64,000 bases of DNA from Paenibacillus periandrae. GTDB taxonomy: Bacteria > Bacillota > Bacilli > Paenibacillales > NBRC-103111. A model generated the notes under the pieces. The model made no database searches. It saw nothing but the letters and a program-made list of their open reading frames with translations, and was not told the DNA's origin. The stretch spans positions 1 to 64,000 of the forward strand of contig NZ_JAJNMU010000024.1 of assembly GCF_022458865.1 (NCBI RefSeq), read 5' to 3'. Numbering within the stretch: the first letter of the stretch is position 1; the number at the start of each line of letters is the position of its first letter. Below, piece by piece: positions 54,102-63,325 of the stretch. A program made the translations under genes and the position numbers.

Positions 54102-55415
54102 TTACTTCGCAGCAATCGCCTGCTTGATTTGTGCTTCCAGGTTAGTTAAAGTCTGTTCCGGTGTTTGCTCGCCTGCAATCGCTTTGGACACCTCCACTTG
54201 GATAATGCCGGAGATTTTCGCATATTGCGGTGTAATTGTCCTTGGAATCGCGCTGCTCAAACCGTTAACAAAATCACGATTCGCAAATAATGGGCTTGCT
54301 TTTTGCACATCAGCATCGTCAAACAGTGGCAGATAGGTAGGTGTTTGCGTGCTGTTGATAGCAATTATTTTCTCTCCCTCAGCGCTGACCATAAATTTCA
54401 GGAACTCCCATGACTCCTTCGGATGCTTGGAGTATTTATTAATGGCTGCGAGCCAGCCTCCGAGTGCAGCCGCTGAACGCGCATCTCCTGAAGGAAGTGG
54501 AGCGATGCCAACATTGCCAGCTACCTTGGATACTTTTGGATCATTCGCTTGTGCGTATAATGCCGGCCAATGGCGGGCGAACACAGCACTTCCTTCCATG
54601 AATGCGGTCAAGGTCTCTTTTTCCGTAAAGGTGTTCAGATTCGACGGTACTGCAGGAGACTTGGCGATTTTCACCAGCTGCTTCAATCCCTTTAGTGATT
54701 CTGGACTGTTGACAGTTACATTGCCTTTATCATCGATAATTTTACCGCCATAAGCACTAACTAGCTCTGTAAAACTGACCGATAATCCCTCATACTGCTT
54801 CGCTTGCGTAACAAAACCGTACTGAGTACCACCTTGGCCCTTCAACTGCTCTGCCTGCTTGATCAGATCATCCCAGGTTTTTGGTACGTCTTTCACCAAA
54901 TCTTTCCGGTAGTACAACAACCCTGAGTTATTATAACGTGGAAGCGCCCATTGCTGGCCGTTGAAATATCCGGATTCGACTCCTGCTTTAAGGTATTTGC
55001 TTAGGTCCACATTATCGTCTTTAATCAACCGGTCAAGCGGAAGGATAAATCCGGCTTGTGCGAACTCCGCTGGCCAGACCACGTCCAGATTGATAACATC
55101 CACCTCCGCCGATTTGCCACCCAAAATCGTTACGAGCTGATCATGTGTTTGCGAGGAGTCATTCGGGAATTCGCGCAATTCCACTTCAATATTAGGAAAC
55201 TTTGCCTGGAACGCCGCAACCAGCTTTTTCGTTCCCTCGGTTTGATCTGCACCTTGTCCGAATACAATTTTCACCTTTTCAGCTGATGGTTTGCTTTCTT
55301 TGGTTGGGCTGCTGTCTTGAGGAGCAGCTTGTTTGGCAGGAGCTTCACCGCCGCAGGCAGCAAGCCCCGCAGATATCGATACGATCAATGCTGTGTTCAA
55401 TAATTTGTTCATCAT
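54102..55415 (-). CDS. Extracellular sugar-binding lipoprotein (SBP family 1)
   Basis: A 437-residue binding protein with lipobox LAAC (about residue 21) and a Lys/Pro/Gln-rich linker. The body has the SBP_bac_1 pattern (VVWPAEFAQAGFILPLDRLI; GAVFARHWPALYAQ-type segment). Two adjacent ATGs (55415, 55412) are possible behind GGAGG. First gene of the sulfatase operon; expected ligand a sulfated sugar or oligosaccharide. Confidence 0.88.
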   Translation of the reverse strand: MMNKLLNTALIVSISAGLAACGGEAPAKQAAPQDSSPTKESKPSAEKVKIVFGQGADQTEGTKKLVAAFQAKFPNIEVELREFPNDSSQTHDQLVTILGGKSAEVDVINLDVVWPAEFAQAGFILPLDRLIKDDNVDLSKYLKAGVESGYFNGQQWALPRYNNSGLLYYRKDLVKDVPKTWDDLIKQAEQLKGQGGTQYGFVTQAKQYEGLSVSFTELVSAYGGKIIDDKGNVTVNSPESLKGLKQLVKIAKSPAVPSNLNTFTEKETLTAFMEGSAVFARHWPALYAQANDPKVSKVAGNVGIAPLPSGDARSAAALGGWLAAINKYSKHPKESWEFLKFMVSAEGEKIIAINSTQTPTYLPLFDDADVQKASPLFANRDFVNGLSSAIPRTITPQYAKISGIIQVEVSKAIAGEQTPEQTLTNLEAQIKQAIAAK

Positions 55416-55476
55416 TTGTTTTCAGACCTCCAGATTAGTTTTGTGTTCATTTTTTATAAAAAAGAATGAAAGCTTC

Positions 55477-55494
55477 TCTGAAAAGCTTTTCAGA
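55477..55494. promoter_or_regulatory. LacI-type operator upstream of the sugar importer
   Basis: Perfect 18-bp palindrome TCTGAAAAGCTTTTCAGA, 62 bp upstream of the importer's first start codon and overlapping its likely promoter. Core identical to the site before lacI. Confidence 0.8.
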
Positions 55495-55502
55495 AAATGC
55501 AA

Positions 55503-55519
55503 GGTTCTTCATCAGAACC
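55503..55519 (-). terminator. Terminator of the LacI-family gene
   Basis: Arms GGTTCT and AGAACC with loop of 5 nt, followed by TTGCATTTTC on the minus strand, between the lacI stop and the operator. Confidence 0.6.
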
Positions 55520-55544
55520 CCTTTCCAGCTTCCGTTCTCCATTG

Positions 55545-56561
55545 CTAAGAACCGTTTAATTGTTTGACCGAATCCCGTTCCACGATCCAGTGATTCATAT
55601 AGGACCTCATTTCATCCAACGGAACGCCATTTATTAAGCTGTCCAACATTTTAATTGCCTGCGACCCCATCTCATACAGAGGCTGAGCGACTGTAGTCAG
55701 CTTCGGGTAACACATTCCCGCCATCCGCGTGTTGTCAAAGCCGATTACCGAAACTTCATCAGGTATTTTCACCTTGTGCTCATGCAGATAGGAAATTGCT
55801 GCAATCGCTCTTTCGTCACTAGTCGCAAAAACAGCCGTCATCTCTGGGAACTTCGTATGTAAGGCTTTCATCGCCTTGTAGCTGTCTTCAAAAAGGTATT
55901 TGCCATATTCAATGCGATTCTCCGGAACAAGTTCGATGTTATGTACTCTATGAGCACGCAGAAAACCTTGAATTCTTGGCAAACCGGATATCGGATCGAG
56001 CATTGAACCACTGATCATTCCAATCTTCGTATGACCCTTCTTGATCAAATAATCAGTCGCATCATAGGCTGCCTGCTCGTCATCGACCTTGACCGATGGA
56101 ATATCATACTCCAGACTGTGGGTTGCAGCAAGAACAATAGGGATATTTAAGCGTTTGAATACTTCATAGCTATCGGGAAATATAGGTTCACTGGTGAACA
56201 CGATGCCATCGATCTGCTTTTCGCTTAAAACTTTCAGACTGGACAGCCTTCGCTCTTCATTATTATCCGTATTGCATATGATCAGGTTATTACCACTTTC
56301 ATGGGCCGCATCTTCCATACCCTTGATCACTTCCGCATAAAACAAGTTGGATATATCTGGTATCAGAACGCCCAACGTTTTCGTGCGTTTGTGAATCAGG
56401 CCTATTGCCAAAGCATTAGGCGAATAATTCAGCTCCTGGACCGCCTGTAATACCTTATCGCGCTTGTCTTTAACAACAATATCCGGATTATTCAACACTC
56501 TTGAGACGGTACTGATTGAGACATTGGCCATTCGGGCTACATCTTTAATGGTTGATTTCAT
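55545..56561 (-). CDS. LacI-family transcriptional regulator
   Basis: A 338-residue repressor. Helix-turn-helix and hinge: TIKDVARMANVSISTVSRVL (residues 3-22) and YSPNALAIGL. The effector domain is of periplasmic-binding type (VLIPDISNLFYAEVIKGME; VIGFDNTRMAG). It precedes the importer gene, same strand; palindromes with a TGAAAAGCTTTTCA core upstream of both genes are its probable operators. Confidence 0.92.
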   Translation of the reverse strand: MKSTIKDVARMANVSISTVSRVLNNPDIVVKDKRDKVLQAVQELNYSPNALAIGLIHKRTKTLGVLIPDISNLFYAEVIKGMEDAAHESGNNLIICNTDNNEERRLSSLKVLSEKQIDGIVFTSEPIFPDSYEVFKRLNIPIVLAATHSLEYDIPSVKVDDEQAAYDATDYLIKKGHTKIGMISGSMLDPISGLPRIQGFLRAHRVHNIELVPENRIEYGKYLFEDSYKAMKALHTKFPEMTAVFATSDERAIAAISYLHEHKVKIPDEVSVIGFDNTRMAGMCYPKLTTVAQPLYEMGSQAIKMLDSLINGVPLDEMRSYMNHWIVERDSVKQLNGS

Positions 56562-56583
56562 GTTGTTTCACCTTATATTTGTA

Positions 56584-56599
56584 ATGAAAAGCTTTTCAT
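56584..56599. promoter_or_regulatory. LacI-type operator upstream of lacI
   Basis: ATGAAAAGCTTTTCAT, perfect, 22 bp upstream of the regulator's start. Shares the 14-bp core TGAAAAGCTTTTCA with the site at 55477. Confidence 0.8.
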
Positions 56600-56684
56600 A
56601 TCCATTATAACAAAGGTTTTTTGATTCAACCACTAAAAGTTTAAATAAATAATGATTGATCACCCAAATAAGCTTTTTCTCTTA

Positions 56685-56707
56685 TACCAAGTATTATACT
56701 CGGTATT
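56685..56707. promoter_or_regulatory. 23-bp near-perfect palindrome
   Basis: ATACC-A-AGTAT-T-ATACT-C-GGTAT, symmetric except for one pair. Between the AraC gene and lacI. No T run follows on either strand, so an operator is likelier than a terminator. Its owner is unknown. Confidence 0.5.
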
Positions 56708-56804
56708 ATAAGTTTTTCAATAGGTAAATGAAAATTTTCCTTTTCTCTTCTGTTTCCGCTGCTTTTACAAAGTCTATGGAGCTAAACAGCTAAGGTTTGT
56801 TTCT

Positions 56805-57701
56805 TTAAAATGCTGTGTGTTGTTTTCTCATTTTACGGTATTCATTAGGTGTAACATCTCGATGCTTTTTAAATGACTGGATAAAATGATTTACATGGTT
56901 GAAACCAACTCTCCGGGCAATTTCGGTTATCGTATATTCTTTAGAGTTTAATAATTCACAACTCTTTTTAATACGGTACTTAATCAGGTAATAGTAGGGA
57001 GTCATATGAAGACTTTTTTTAAAGCTTCGAGTGCACTCCGAAACGCTCAAATGTGCTACGTCAGCAATTTCATTCAAAGTTATGTTATTTGAAAAGTTTT
57101 GATGGATATAGCTCAGCATTAACTGAAGTCTCTCTTGTTGAAGTCTGATGTATTTGGAGGATTCGTCTAAAGATAACGAAATATTGGATATTAGGATTAA
57201 CCATAACTGAACCGTTTTGATGGAGATCTCATACTGCCATCCCCAGTTTTTTTTCATTTCAAATTCCTTCTTCATCTCCCAAAGGATTTGCAGTATTTGG
57301 TTTTGCCACTCAGTGTTTCCTTTGATTTCTAATGATAAAAGGAAAGAATTCGTATAGGGAAGTACATAGTTTTTTTCCATGGCACTATCTGAATAGAAGG
57401 CAAGCAGCTTCTCTGGAAAATTGAAGCTCACGTATTCACCATCATGAGTTAGATGCGTAACAATGTGAAGAACGCTCTTATTGATAAAAATCCCTTGGCC
57501 AGTTCCTAAATCATAATCAATACCGTTGACTTGTATAGTTAATTTCCCTTTGGTCACTAAAGTAATTTGTAATTCTTCGTGCCAATGTAGATCGTTAACT
57601 CCTCTGCCTTCAGGAATAGATCCATGGTTAGTATGAGTGTACATGATGTATGGAAATGCTTCGTCAGGAAACTGAATGGCTTCGTATAATTGTTTTCTCA
57701 A
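56805..57701 (-). CDS. AraC-family transcriptional regulator with cupin domain
   Basis: A 298-residue regulator: cupin (DLHWHEELQITLVTKGKLTIQ) in residues 35-110, and a C-terminal AraC double helix-turn-helix (ITLNEIADVAHLSVSECTRSF; TITEIARRVGFNHVNHFIQSF). Start is TTG, chosen from AAAGGAG 8 nt upstream. Divergent from the EamA transporter gene with a 149-bp gap, so it probably controls that gene. Confidence 0.9.
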   Translation of the reverse strand: MRKQLYEAIQFPDEAFPYIMYTHTNHGSIPEGRGVNDLHWHEELQITLVTKGKLTIQVNGIDYDLGTGQGIFINKSVLHIVTHLTHDGEYVSFNFPEKLLAFYSDSAMEKNYVLPYTNSFLLSLEIKGNTEWQNQILQILWEMKKEFEMKKNWGWQYEISIKTVQLWLILISNISLSLDESSKYIRLQQERLQLMLSYIHQNFSNNITLNEIADVAHLSVSECTRSFKKSLHMTPYYYLIKYRIKKSCELLNSKEYTITEIARRVGFNHVNHFIQSFKKHRDVTPNEYRKMRKQHTAF

Positions 57702-57850
57702 AATATAGTCTCCTTTATTTGACGATATATCAATATAAATTAAAGATATAGTTACACAAAATAAAAGTTTTTGATGATATTATTATATCAATCTTCGACA
57801 TCTCGTTACAATCCTGTGCACAGGTAATTGTCCAACAGCTTGGAGGAACT

Positions 57851-58762
57851 ATGGTTAAATTAAATAAATCTTCTTTATCTTCTCGTCCGTTTATTTTGTT
57901 ATTTATCAGTATATTGTCCGTTTCTATCTCTTCCATCATGATAAAATTTTCAGATACACCTACTTCTGTGGCTGGGATGTACAGATTGTTTATTTCCGTA
58001 ATCATAATGCTCGCTTTTGTACCTTGGAAAATGCTTCGTTGTATAGAGATGAATAAAAAGGATTGGAGCATCGTACTTTTAGCCGGTTGTTTTTTAGGGT
58101 TACACTTTTTATTCTGGATGGAATCACTGGTCTATACCTCAGTTGCCAGCTCCATGGTTATTTTGGCGTTACAGCCTTTATTTGTAATGATCGGTTCATA
58201 TTTTTTGTTCAAGGAACAAATGAATTTGCTAACCGTTGTTTACTTGATCATTGCTCTGGCAGGTTCAATTATTATAGCTTGGGGAGATATAGGGATTTCG
58301 AAAGAAGCGCTAATTGGAGACGGTTTATCGTTAATTGGCACATTCTTCATTTCAGTCTATCTGTTGGTGGGGCAGAAAGTAAGCCGCAAAATCGATGCAA
58401 ATGTGTACAGCTTCATCGTTTTTTTTATTGGTGGCACTGTCTTACTCATCTACAATTTGATAAATAACTTCTCTTTAATTGGATATGACTCAACCGAATG
58501 GACTTACTTTATGTTACTTGCTATAATTCCGACTATTTTGGGACAATATATTTTTAATCTGTTGTTAAAATCAATTGGGGCTACTACTGTCTCAGTAGGT
58601 ATTATTGGTGAACCTGTTCTTGCCATAATACTTGCGTATCTGTTATTAGGAGAAACCATTAGTTTATTTCAGTTCCTAGGCGGTATGCTGACTCTATTCG
58701 GTATGGGAATGTATTTTTGGACAAAATCTTCAAGTGGGGGAATGAAAGCTGGCAGCAAATGA
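57851..58762 (+). CDS. EamA/DMT-family transporter
   Basis: A 303-residue protein with ten membrane segments in two EamA halves; GLHFLFWMESLVYTSVASSMVI and LGETISLFQFLGGMLTLFGM are typical. Exports or imports a small metabolite, unspecified. GGAGG site 4 nt before ATG. Paired with the divergent AraC gene. Confidence 0.88.
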   Translation: MVKLNKSSLSSRPFILLFISILSVSISSIMIKFSDTPTSVAGMYRLFISVIIMLAFVPWKMLRCIEMNKKDWSIVLLAGCFLGLHFLFWMESLVYTSVASSMVILALQPLFVMIGSYFLFKEQMNLLTVVYLIIALAGSIIIAWGDIGISKEALIGDGLSLIGTFFISVYLLVGQKVSRKIDANVYSFIVFFIGGTVLLIYNLINNFSLIGYDSTEWTYFMLLAIIPTILGQYIFNLLLKSIGATTVSVGIIGEPVLAIILAYLLLGETISLFQFLGGMLTLFGMGMYFWTKSSSGGMKAGSK

Positions 58763-58870
58763 TGATTTTTTGAACCTCGATATTCGTGTCGGAACGATAA
58801 TCAAAGCTGAATTTTTTGGAGAAGCCAAAACACCTGCTATTCAACTTCATATTTGATTTTGGAGCATAAA
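58762..58870 (+). pseudogene. N-terminal remnant of a CsaA-like tRNA-binding-domain protein
   Basis: In one plus-strand frame the sequence reads DDFLNLDIRVGTIIKAEFF, then EAKTPAIQLHI followed by a stop. LDIRVGTIIKAE is the opening signature of CsaA (about 110 residues). About 30 codons remain; there is no start and no ribosome-binding site. Confidence 0.6.
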
Positions 58871-58924
58871 TTACAATGGTCTTGAAACACATAGCGGCCA
58901 AGGCGGACGTGGCCCAAGCCCAGC

Positions 58925-59061
58925 GCGGGACTGGCTTTTCTCGATCGACTTCCTCATTATGATCGGCTTCATCTGGATGGTTCATATCGGAATGGACCGA
59001 ATGATGGGCTATGGATTGAAATACGAAACGGATTTTAAAGACACGCATATCCAAAGGCTAT
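58925..59061 (+). pseudogene. C-terminal remnant of a DUF4260-like membrane protein
   Basis: A plus-strand frame reads WLFSIDFLIMIGFIWMVHI, then GMDRMMGYGLKYETDFKDT and HIQRL before TAA 59059-59061. GxDRxxGYGLKYxxxFKDTHLQR is the closing signature of DUF4260. The first two-thirds of the gene are missing. Confidence 0.6.
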
Positions 59062-59140
59062 AACGTGTCTTTAGTATTCTGTCTACTTGACAGCCTTATT
59101 ACTATTTTGGCTACTTTTAACCACTAAGTTGAAAGCATTC

Positions 59141-59890
59141 TTATTTCCCAAGCCTCGAGTAACGCATGATGGTGCGAAACATCCTCTTGTCAGTAAGTGC
59201 ATTAAAGATGTATTTGTCTGGCGATGTATTGACCTCGATAATCCAAGGCTTTAATGCTTTATCAATTCCTATATCCACCCCGTATGACCGAAACCGTGGG
59301 AAAACGCCTCTCATATGTCTGCTGATCTTGACACCCAACGTCTTTAATCCAGCTACATAGGATACTTGCTTGTTTTTGGGCATGAAAGGGGCCAGCAATT
59401 CATGGGCAGGCATCGGCCTCCCACCGCTATGATAGTTGGTCACGACCTTATGAGGTCGAGCCAAGCGCCCCACAATTCCTGTTGCTTCCCACTTTCGCTC
59501 TGGGCTGCGTTGTACCATGACTCGTAGATCAAACGGACGGCCCTGGAAGTGGAGTAATGGGATGCCTTTTTGAACGAGATAGATTTTCTTCCCCTTTTCT
59601 TTGGAGAAAGCTGCGTAAGCCCCATCGAAGGTAGCGAAGGAACGGCTTCGTGTGCCATTTTGAAGTCGATACCCTTTCTTACTGCTAGACAATTTAAATA
59701 TCCCAAAGCCTCCAGTTCCATGACTTGGTTTAAGATAGACAGCACGATATTTATCGAGCATGCCTTTTACGTTGGATTTATTGACAAGTCTCGTCGGTGG
59801 CAAGTGATCGGACAATTCCTTATTATTCAACATAGCCCGATATTTCCCCAGCTTATTATTCCAATATTTCAAGTCATCACCCCAAATCAT
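59141..59890 (-). CDS. YheC/YheD-family ATP-grasp protein (spore-associated)
   Basis: A 249-residue protein of the YheC/D family: KYRAVYLKPSHGTGGFGIFKL (ATP-grasp lysine and glycine loop), FDLRVMVQR and VDIGIDKALKPWIIEVNTSPD (E-x-N metal motif). Bacillus YheC/YheD are spore-coat associated; this one is shorter than those (about 360-450 residues) and starts at the ATP-grasp part. GTGGAG site. Single-gene unit. Confidence 0.82.
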   Translation of the reverse strand: MIWGDDLKYWNNKLGKYRAMLNNKELSDHLPPTRLVNKSNVKGMLDKYRAVYLKPSHGTGGFGIFKLSSSKKGYRLQNGTRSRSFATFDGAYAAFSKEKGKKIYLVQKGIPLLHFQGRPFDLRVMVQRSPERKWEATGIVGRLARPHKVVTNYHSGGRPMPAHELLAPFMPKNKQVSYVAGLKTLGVKISRHMRGVFPRFRSYGVDIGIDKALKPWIIEVNTSPDKYIFNALTDKRMFRTIMRYSRLGK

Positions 59891-60189
59891 CAGATATCTC
59901 CACTTTTTAGTTATATGCGGAATGTTATGCTGTGTTTGGACGTTTTGACTGATTTCCTGTGTATCCTTGTCAGGATCGATCTTGAACTCAAGAGGAATTG
60001 CACTTCACCCTACTTTCGTATTACAGTAGTATCAAGCAATTTATTGTCATTTCAGCTGCATACTTGGTTATATGTTCCCTGAATCCCTCTATATTGCCCA
60101 AGCTGCTACCATTTAACATTACATTCCACCTGAGGTTATGTAATAATTAAGGTAGCCTATATAAATCCAGAGTAAAGGAGTCCTGACCT
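59891..60189. other. 299-bp spacer without recognisable gene
   Basis: AT-rich and free of long frames. The CBS gene's ribosome-binding site (AAAGGAG) is at the right end; no convincing promoter hexamers or hairpins seen elsewhere. Confidence 0.5.
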
Positions 60190-60594
60190 ATGCAAATATC
60201 TTCTTTTTTATTTCCTAAAGATCAAGTTGCTTATATCACCACCTCAATGTCCATGAAAGAAGCTATGGAACATTTGGAGCATCACCAATACTCGGCAATC
60301 CCCATCATTGACAATGAAGGGAAATATATAGGCACCCTATCTGAAGGCGATTTGCTATGGAAGCTGAAAAATACTGCTGGTCTTTCTTTTGACAATATGA
60401 ATAGTGTCTCCGTAATTGACATCAAAAAACGCCTCAAGATTGAATGTGTTTCGATTAATGCACAGATGGAGGACATGCTGGCATTGGCGGCTGATCAAAA
60501 CTTTGTACCTGTCGTAAACGATGATCGTGTGTTTATCGGTATTATTCGCCGCAAAGATATTATAGAATACTACACCAAAAATATAACCGATTAA
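60190..60594 (+). CDS. CBS-domain protein
   Basis: A 134-residue protein of two CBS motifs (YSAIPIIDNEGKYIGTLSEGDLLW, about 33-56; NFVPVVNDDRVFIGIIRRKDIIE, about 102-124). Such stand-alone pairs bind adenine nucleotides or c-di-AMP; DarB (YkuL) of B. subtilis is a c-di-AMP-binding example of this size. Ligand here unknown. AAAGGAG site 8 nt before ATG. Confidence 0.88.
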   Translation: MQISSFLFPKDQVAYITTSMSMKEAMEHLEHHQYSAIPIIDNEGKYIGTLSEGDLLWKLKNTAGLSFDNMNSVSVIDIKKRLKIECVSINAQMEDMLALAADQNFVPVVNDDRVFIGIIRRKDIIEYYTKNITD

Positions 60595-60652
60595 CATGGC
60601 TTCTATGATTACAGTCAATTCCGGCTCTTATTTATTAACTACACTCACTGCA

Positions 60653-60677
60653 AAGAGGCTGCTAATGACAGCCTCTT
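60653..60677 (+). terminator. Hairpin after the CBS gene
   Basis: Arms AAGAGGCTG and CAGCCTCTT, 7-nt loop, without a clear T run on the plus strand (ACATACAT), so termination is likely but not certain. Confidence 0.5.
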
Positions 60678-60768
60678 ACATACATAAGAATTGGTGAAAT
60701 CAAGCATAATAAGTAGATCATTGAAAGTGGCGGAATCATCCCATCCTAGAACAATCCGTTAGGAGATC

Positions 60769-61350
60769 ATGCAGCCTATGCGTAACGAATCATCGCGTTT
60801 ATTTATCGCCATTCCTATAAACGAACAATGGAGACAACAATTGACTCAACAAATGACAAGCCTCCAATCCAAGCTTCCTTTTCAAAAATGGACACACCCC
60901 GAGGATTACCATATTACGCTGAAATTTTTAGGGGATACCTCTGTTGAACAATACGAACAGCTGTCTAAGCTGTTAACCCATGCTGCTGAAACAACCCGGC
61001 CATTTCAATTAACACTGACAGAATGGGGAACCTTTGGCCCTCATGCTTCACCCAGTATTTTATGGGCAGGTGTGGGAGGTGATTTATTACCATTAATGAA
61101 CTTACAGCAAAATATAGATAATCGTATGACTATACTTGGATTCCCCAAGGAAAATCGTGAATTTCACCCTCACTTGACCATAGCTCGACGCTATCAAGGT
61201 GACTCTACCCCATTCTCTATTACAAATTTGGTCCCACACGTATCGGAATCTGCTATGTACGGGACGATCAACGAATTTAAGCTTTATAAAAGCCATCTTA
61301 AAAAAACACCAATGTACGAACCCATTGCTTCTTTTACATTCAGTAAATAA
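60769..61350 (+). CDS. thpR: RNA 2',3'-cyclic phosphodiesterase
   Basis: A 193-residue member of the 2H phosphoesterase superfamily: HITLKFLGD (about residue 47) and HLTIARR (about residue 137) are the two H-x-T motifs. ThpR/LigT-type enzymes open RNA 2',3'-cyclic phosphates. AGGAG is 3 nt before ATG 60769 and 12 nt before ATG 60778; either could be the start. Confidence 0.88.
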   Translation: MQPMRNESSRLFIAIPINEQWRQQLTQQMTSLQSKLPFQKWTHPEDYHITLKFLGDTSVEQYEQLSKLLTHAAETTRPFQLTLTEWGTFGPHASPSILWAGVGGDLLPLMNLQQNIDNRMTILGFPKENREFHPHLTIARRYQGDSTPFSITNLVPHVSESAMYGTINEFKLYKSHLKKTPMYEPIASFTFSK

Positions 61351-61352
61351 AA

Positions 61353-61377
61353 GAGTCGCCGTTCTGTACAGCGACCC
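61353..61377. terminator. Bidirectional terminator
   Basis: Arms GAGTCGC and GCGACCC (one G-T) around an 11-nt loop; TTTTATTT follows on the minus strand and CTTTACC on the plus strand. Ends thpR and once ended the gene now left as the remnant at 61384. Confidence 0.7.
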
Positions 61378-61383
61378 TTTACC

Positions 61384-61518
61384 TTACTTTTTCTTTGCAG
61401 CGATGAAAGCATCGACCTGTTTTTGCACCTCAACAATAATCCGGCCCAAGCCTGCTGCTTTTTGCTTCTCAATATACTCGCTTACCGCTTTATCCGCATC
61501 CTTAACAGCACCACGCCT
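61384..61518 (-). pseudogene. C-terminal remnant of an extracellular sugar-binding protein
   Basis: About 44 codons to TAA 61384-61386, reading GAVKDADKAVSEYIEKQKA, then GRIIVEVQKQVDAFIAAKK. This is the lysine-rich C-terminal helix of LplA/DUF3502-type solute-binding lipoproteins. It sits against an intact terminator; the remaining roughly 450 residues are gone. Confidence 0.55.
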
Positions 61519-61741
61519 CAATCGACCGGCCTAGTTCGTTTTGAACCTGATCGCACAAAACACTCCAGCACACCATCTATTAACTGTCAAAAAATCCCTT
61601 TTAAAGGTCTGTCCATTATCGCAAGTCTATGAATATCCAAATATTCACTAGTAGATTGTAGGTATGGATTCCTTGCATACACTCCCATATATATGGAAAT
61701 AATGTAAATACTTTATGTCTCTTCTTTGCAAGGAGTACAGC

Positions 61742-63325
61742 ATGCGGAAAAATCCAAAAGATAACAACCTACAGCCCAGTCATCCGTCCGCTCAACAGTT
61801 AGCTTGTGCTTCTTCATCAGATAACCTGGATTCGAACGCCATTTCTTCGCGATTAGAAGACAATTTGAAGCGCATCCAAAATTATTTTGCCAATTGCCAC
61901 GATCTGAAAATTTTCCCTTGGGGCTACGGTCCGAAGCTGGAGCAAACGGCATTTTCTGTCTATTTCGAAACGCTAATCAAGCCTGATCATAAAAATCACC
62001 TTAAAGAGACACTGCAAAATCTCGTCCCTCACGAAATCGGTCCCGCTACCTCGGTTACGATCGACAATCTGATTGATTTTTTTGAAAACGATGGCGTGTC
62101 CTCCCCTTCAGCTGAACTGATGGAAGATATGGATCAAGCCGTCAAAAGAATTCTGGATGGAGAAGTCATAATCTTCTTTAATGGATGGAATAAAGCGATT
62201 GGTTATGCTGCCCTCAACGTTGAACAGCGTCAAGCCTCTGAACCCATTACAGAACCTACAGTACAAGGTCCTCACGTAAGCTTCATTGAGAGTCTTGATC
62301 GCAATATCGGCGTCATTCGCAGCCTGCTTAAATCGCCCAAGCTTAAATTCGAGTTTTTTACAGCCGGGGAACAGAGTCAGAGAACGGTATCGTACGGCTA
62401 TTTGGAAGGAACTGTGAATCCTGATACGTTAAACGAATTCAAAAATCGGATTGCCATAATTGATAAGGAAGAAATTCTTGAGGTTTCCTACCTTGAAGAG
62501 TGGATCGGGGATTCACGATACTCACCTTTTCCGCAGGTTCGATATACAGAACGTCCAGATACCGCTATTACTGCTCTGCTGGATGGCAAAATTATCAGTA
62601 TGGTGAACGGGAGCCCCTCTATGTTAATTTGTCCGGGCAATTTCGTAGAGTTCTTCATGACAAGCGAGGATTATTATTATCGAACGATTTTTTCTTCATT
62701 AATCCGGTTGATTCGGGTCGCAGCTTTTATTATTGCGCTAATGCTTCCGAGTACCTATATCGCTTTGTCTACCTTCCATTCCGAGCTCATTCCGACTGTT
62801 CTGCTTCTTGCGATATTAAACACGCGGGAGGGAATTCCGTTTCCGGCTGTGATTGAAGCGCTCATTATGGAATTTTTCTTTGAACTGCTAAGGGAAGCAG
62901 GCATAAGGCTGCCTCGACCGATAGGCTCTGCCGTAAGCATTGTCGGAGCTCTCGTTATCGGTCAGGCAGCTATTCAATCGCAGATTACTTCCCCGGTGAT
63001 GGTCATTGTTGTCGCCTTAACGGGCATTGCTTCCTTTGCGCTCCCTCAATACAATATGGCGATTGCCATTCGAATTTTGCGGTTTCCGTTAATGATCATA
63101 GCCGCAACGTTCGGAGGGCTCGGGATTATGATCGGCTTCATCCTCATTTACCTCCATCTGGCTACTTTGACATCTTTGGGACAGCCGTACCTATCGTCAA
63201 TAGCTCCACTGGATATGAAAAGACTGAGAGATGCCATTATCGTGTTGCCACGACGGGTGCTGCTTCATTCGCCGCGCAATCGACACTTGCTCAAAAAGAG
63301 CTCAGAAGGGAAGAAAATACAGTGA
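61742..63325 (+). CDS. GerA-family germinant receptor subunit A
   Basis: About 527 residues. Start at ATG 61742 behind AAGGAG (six nt). The N-terminal 290 residues are the soluble domain (LDGEVIIFFNGWNKAIGYA; HVSFIESLDRNIGVIRSLLKSPKLK truncated here), followed by about five membrane segments (320-495; LREAGIRLPRPIGSAVSIVGAL is the family signature). Its soluble domain has a rather divergent opening half. Unit with the following gerC by a 4-bp overlap (GTGA); a gerB would be expected beyond the window. Confidence 0.92.
   Translation: MRKNPKDNNLQPSHPSAQQLACASSSDNLDSNAISSRLEDNLKRIQNYFANCHDLKIFPWGYGPKLEQTAFSVYFETLIKPDHKNHLKETLQNLVPHEIGPATSVTIDNLIDFFENDGVSSPSAELMEDMDQAVKRILDGEVIIFFNGWNKAIGYAALNVEQRQASEPITEPTVQGPHVSFIESLDRNIGVIRSLLKSPKLKFEFFTAGEQSQRTVSYGYLEGTVNPDTLNEFKNRIAIIDKEEILEVSYLEEWIGDSRYSPFPQVRYTERPDTAITALLDGKIISMVNGSPSMLICPGNFVEFFMTSEDYYYRTIFSSLIRLIRVAAFIIALMLPSTYIALSTFHSELIPTVLLLAILNTREGIPFPAVIEALIMEFFFELLREAGIRLPRPIGSAVSIVGALVIGQAAIQSQITSPVMVIVVALTGIASFALPQYNMAIAIRILRFPLMIIAATFGGLGIMIGFILIYLHLATLTSLGQPYLSSIAPLDMKRLRDAIIVLPRRVLLHSPRNRHLLKKSSEGKKIQ

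Noticed and set aside
58659..59054. Minus-strand 131-codon frame beside the EamA gene
   Set aside because: Antisense to the EamA gene end and to the csaA/DUF4260 remnants, which explain the sequence better.
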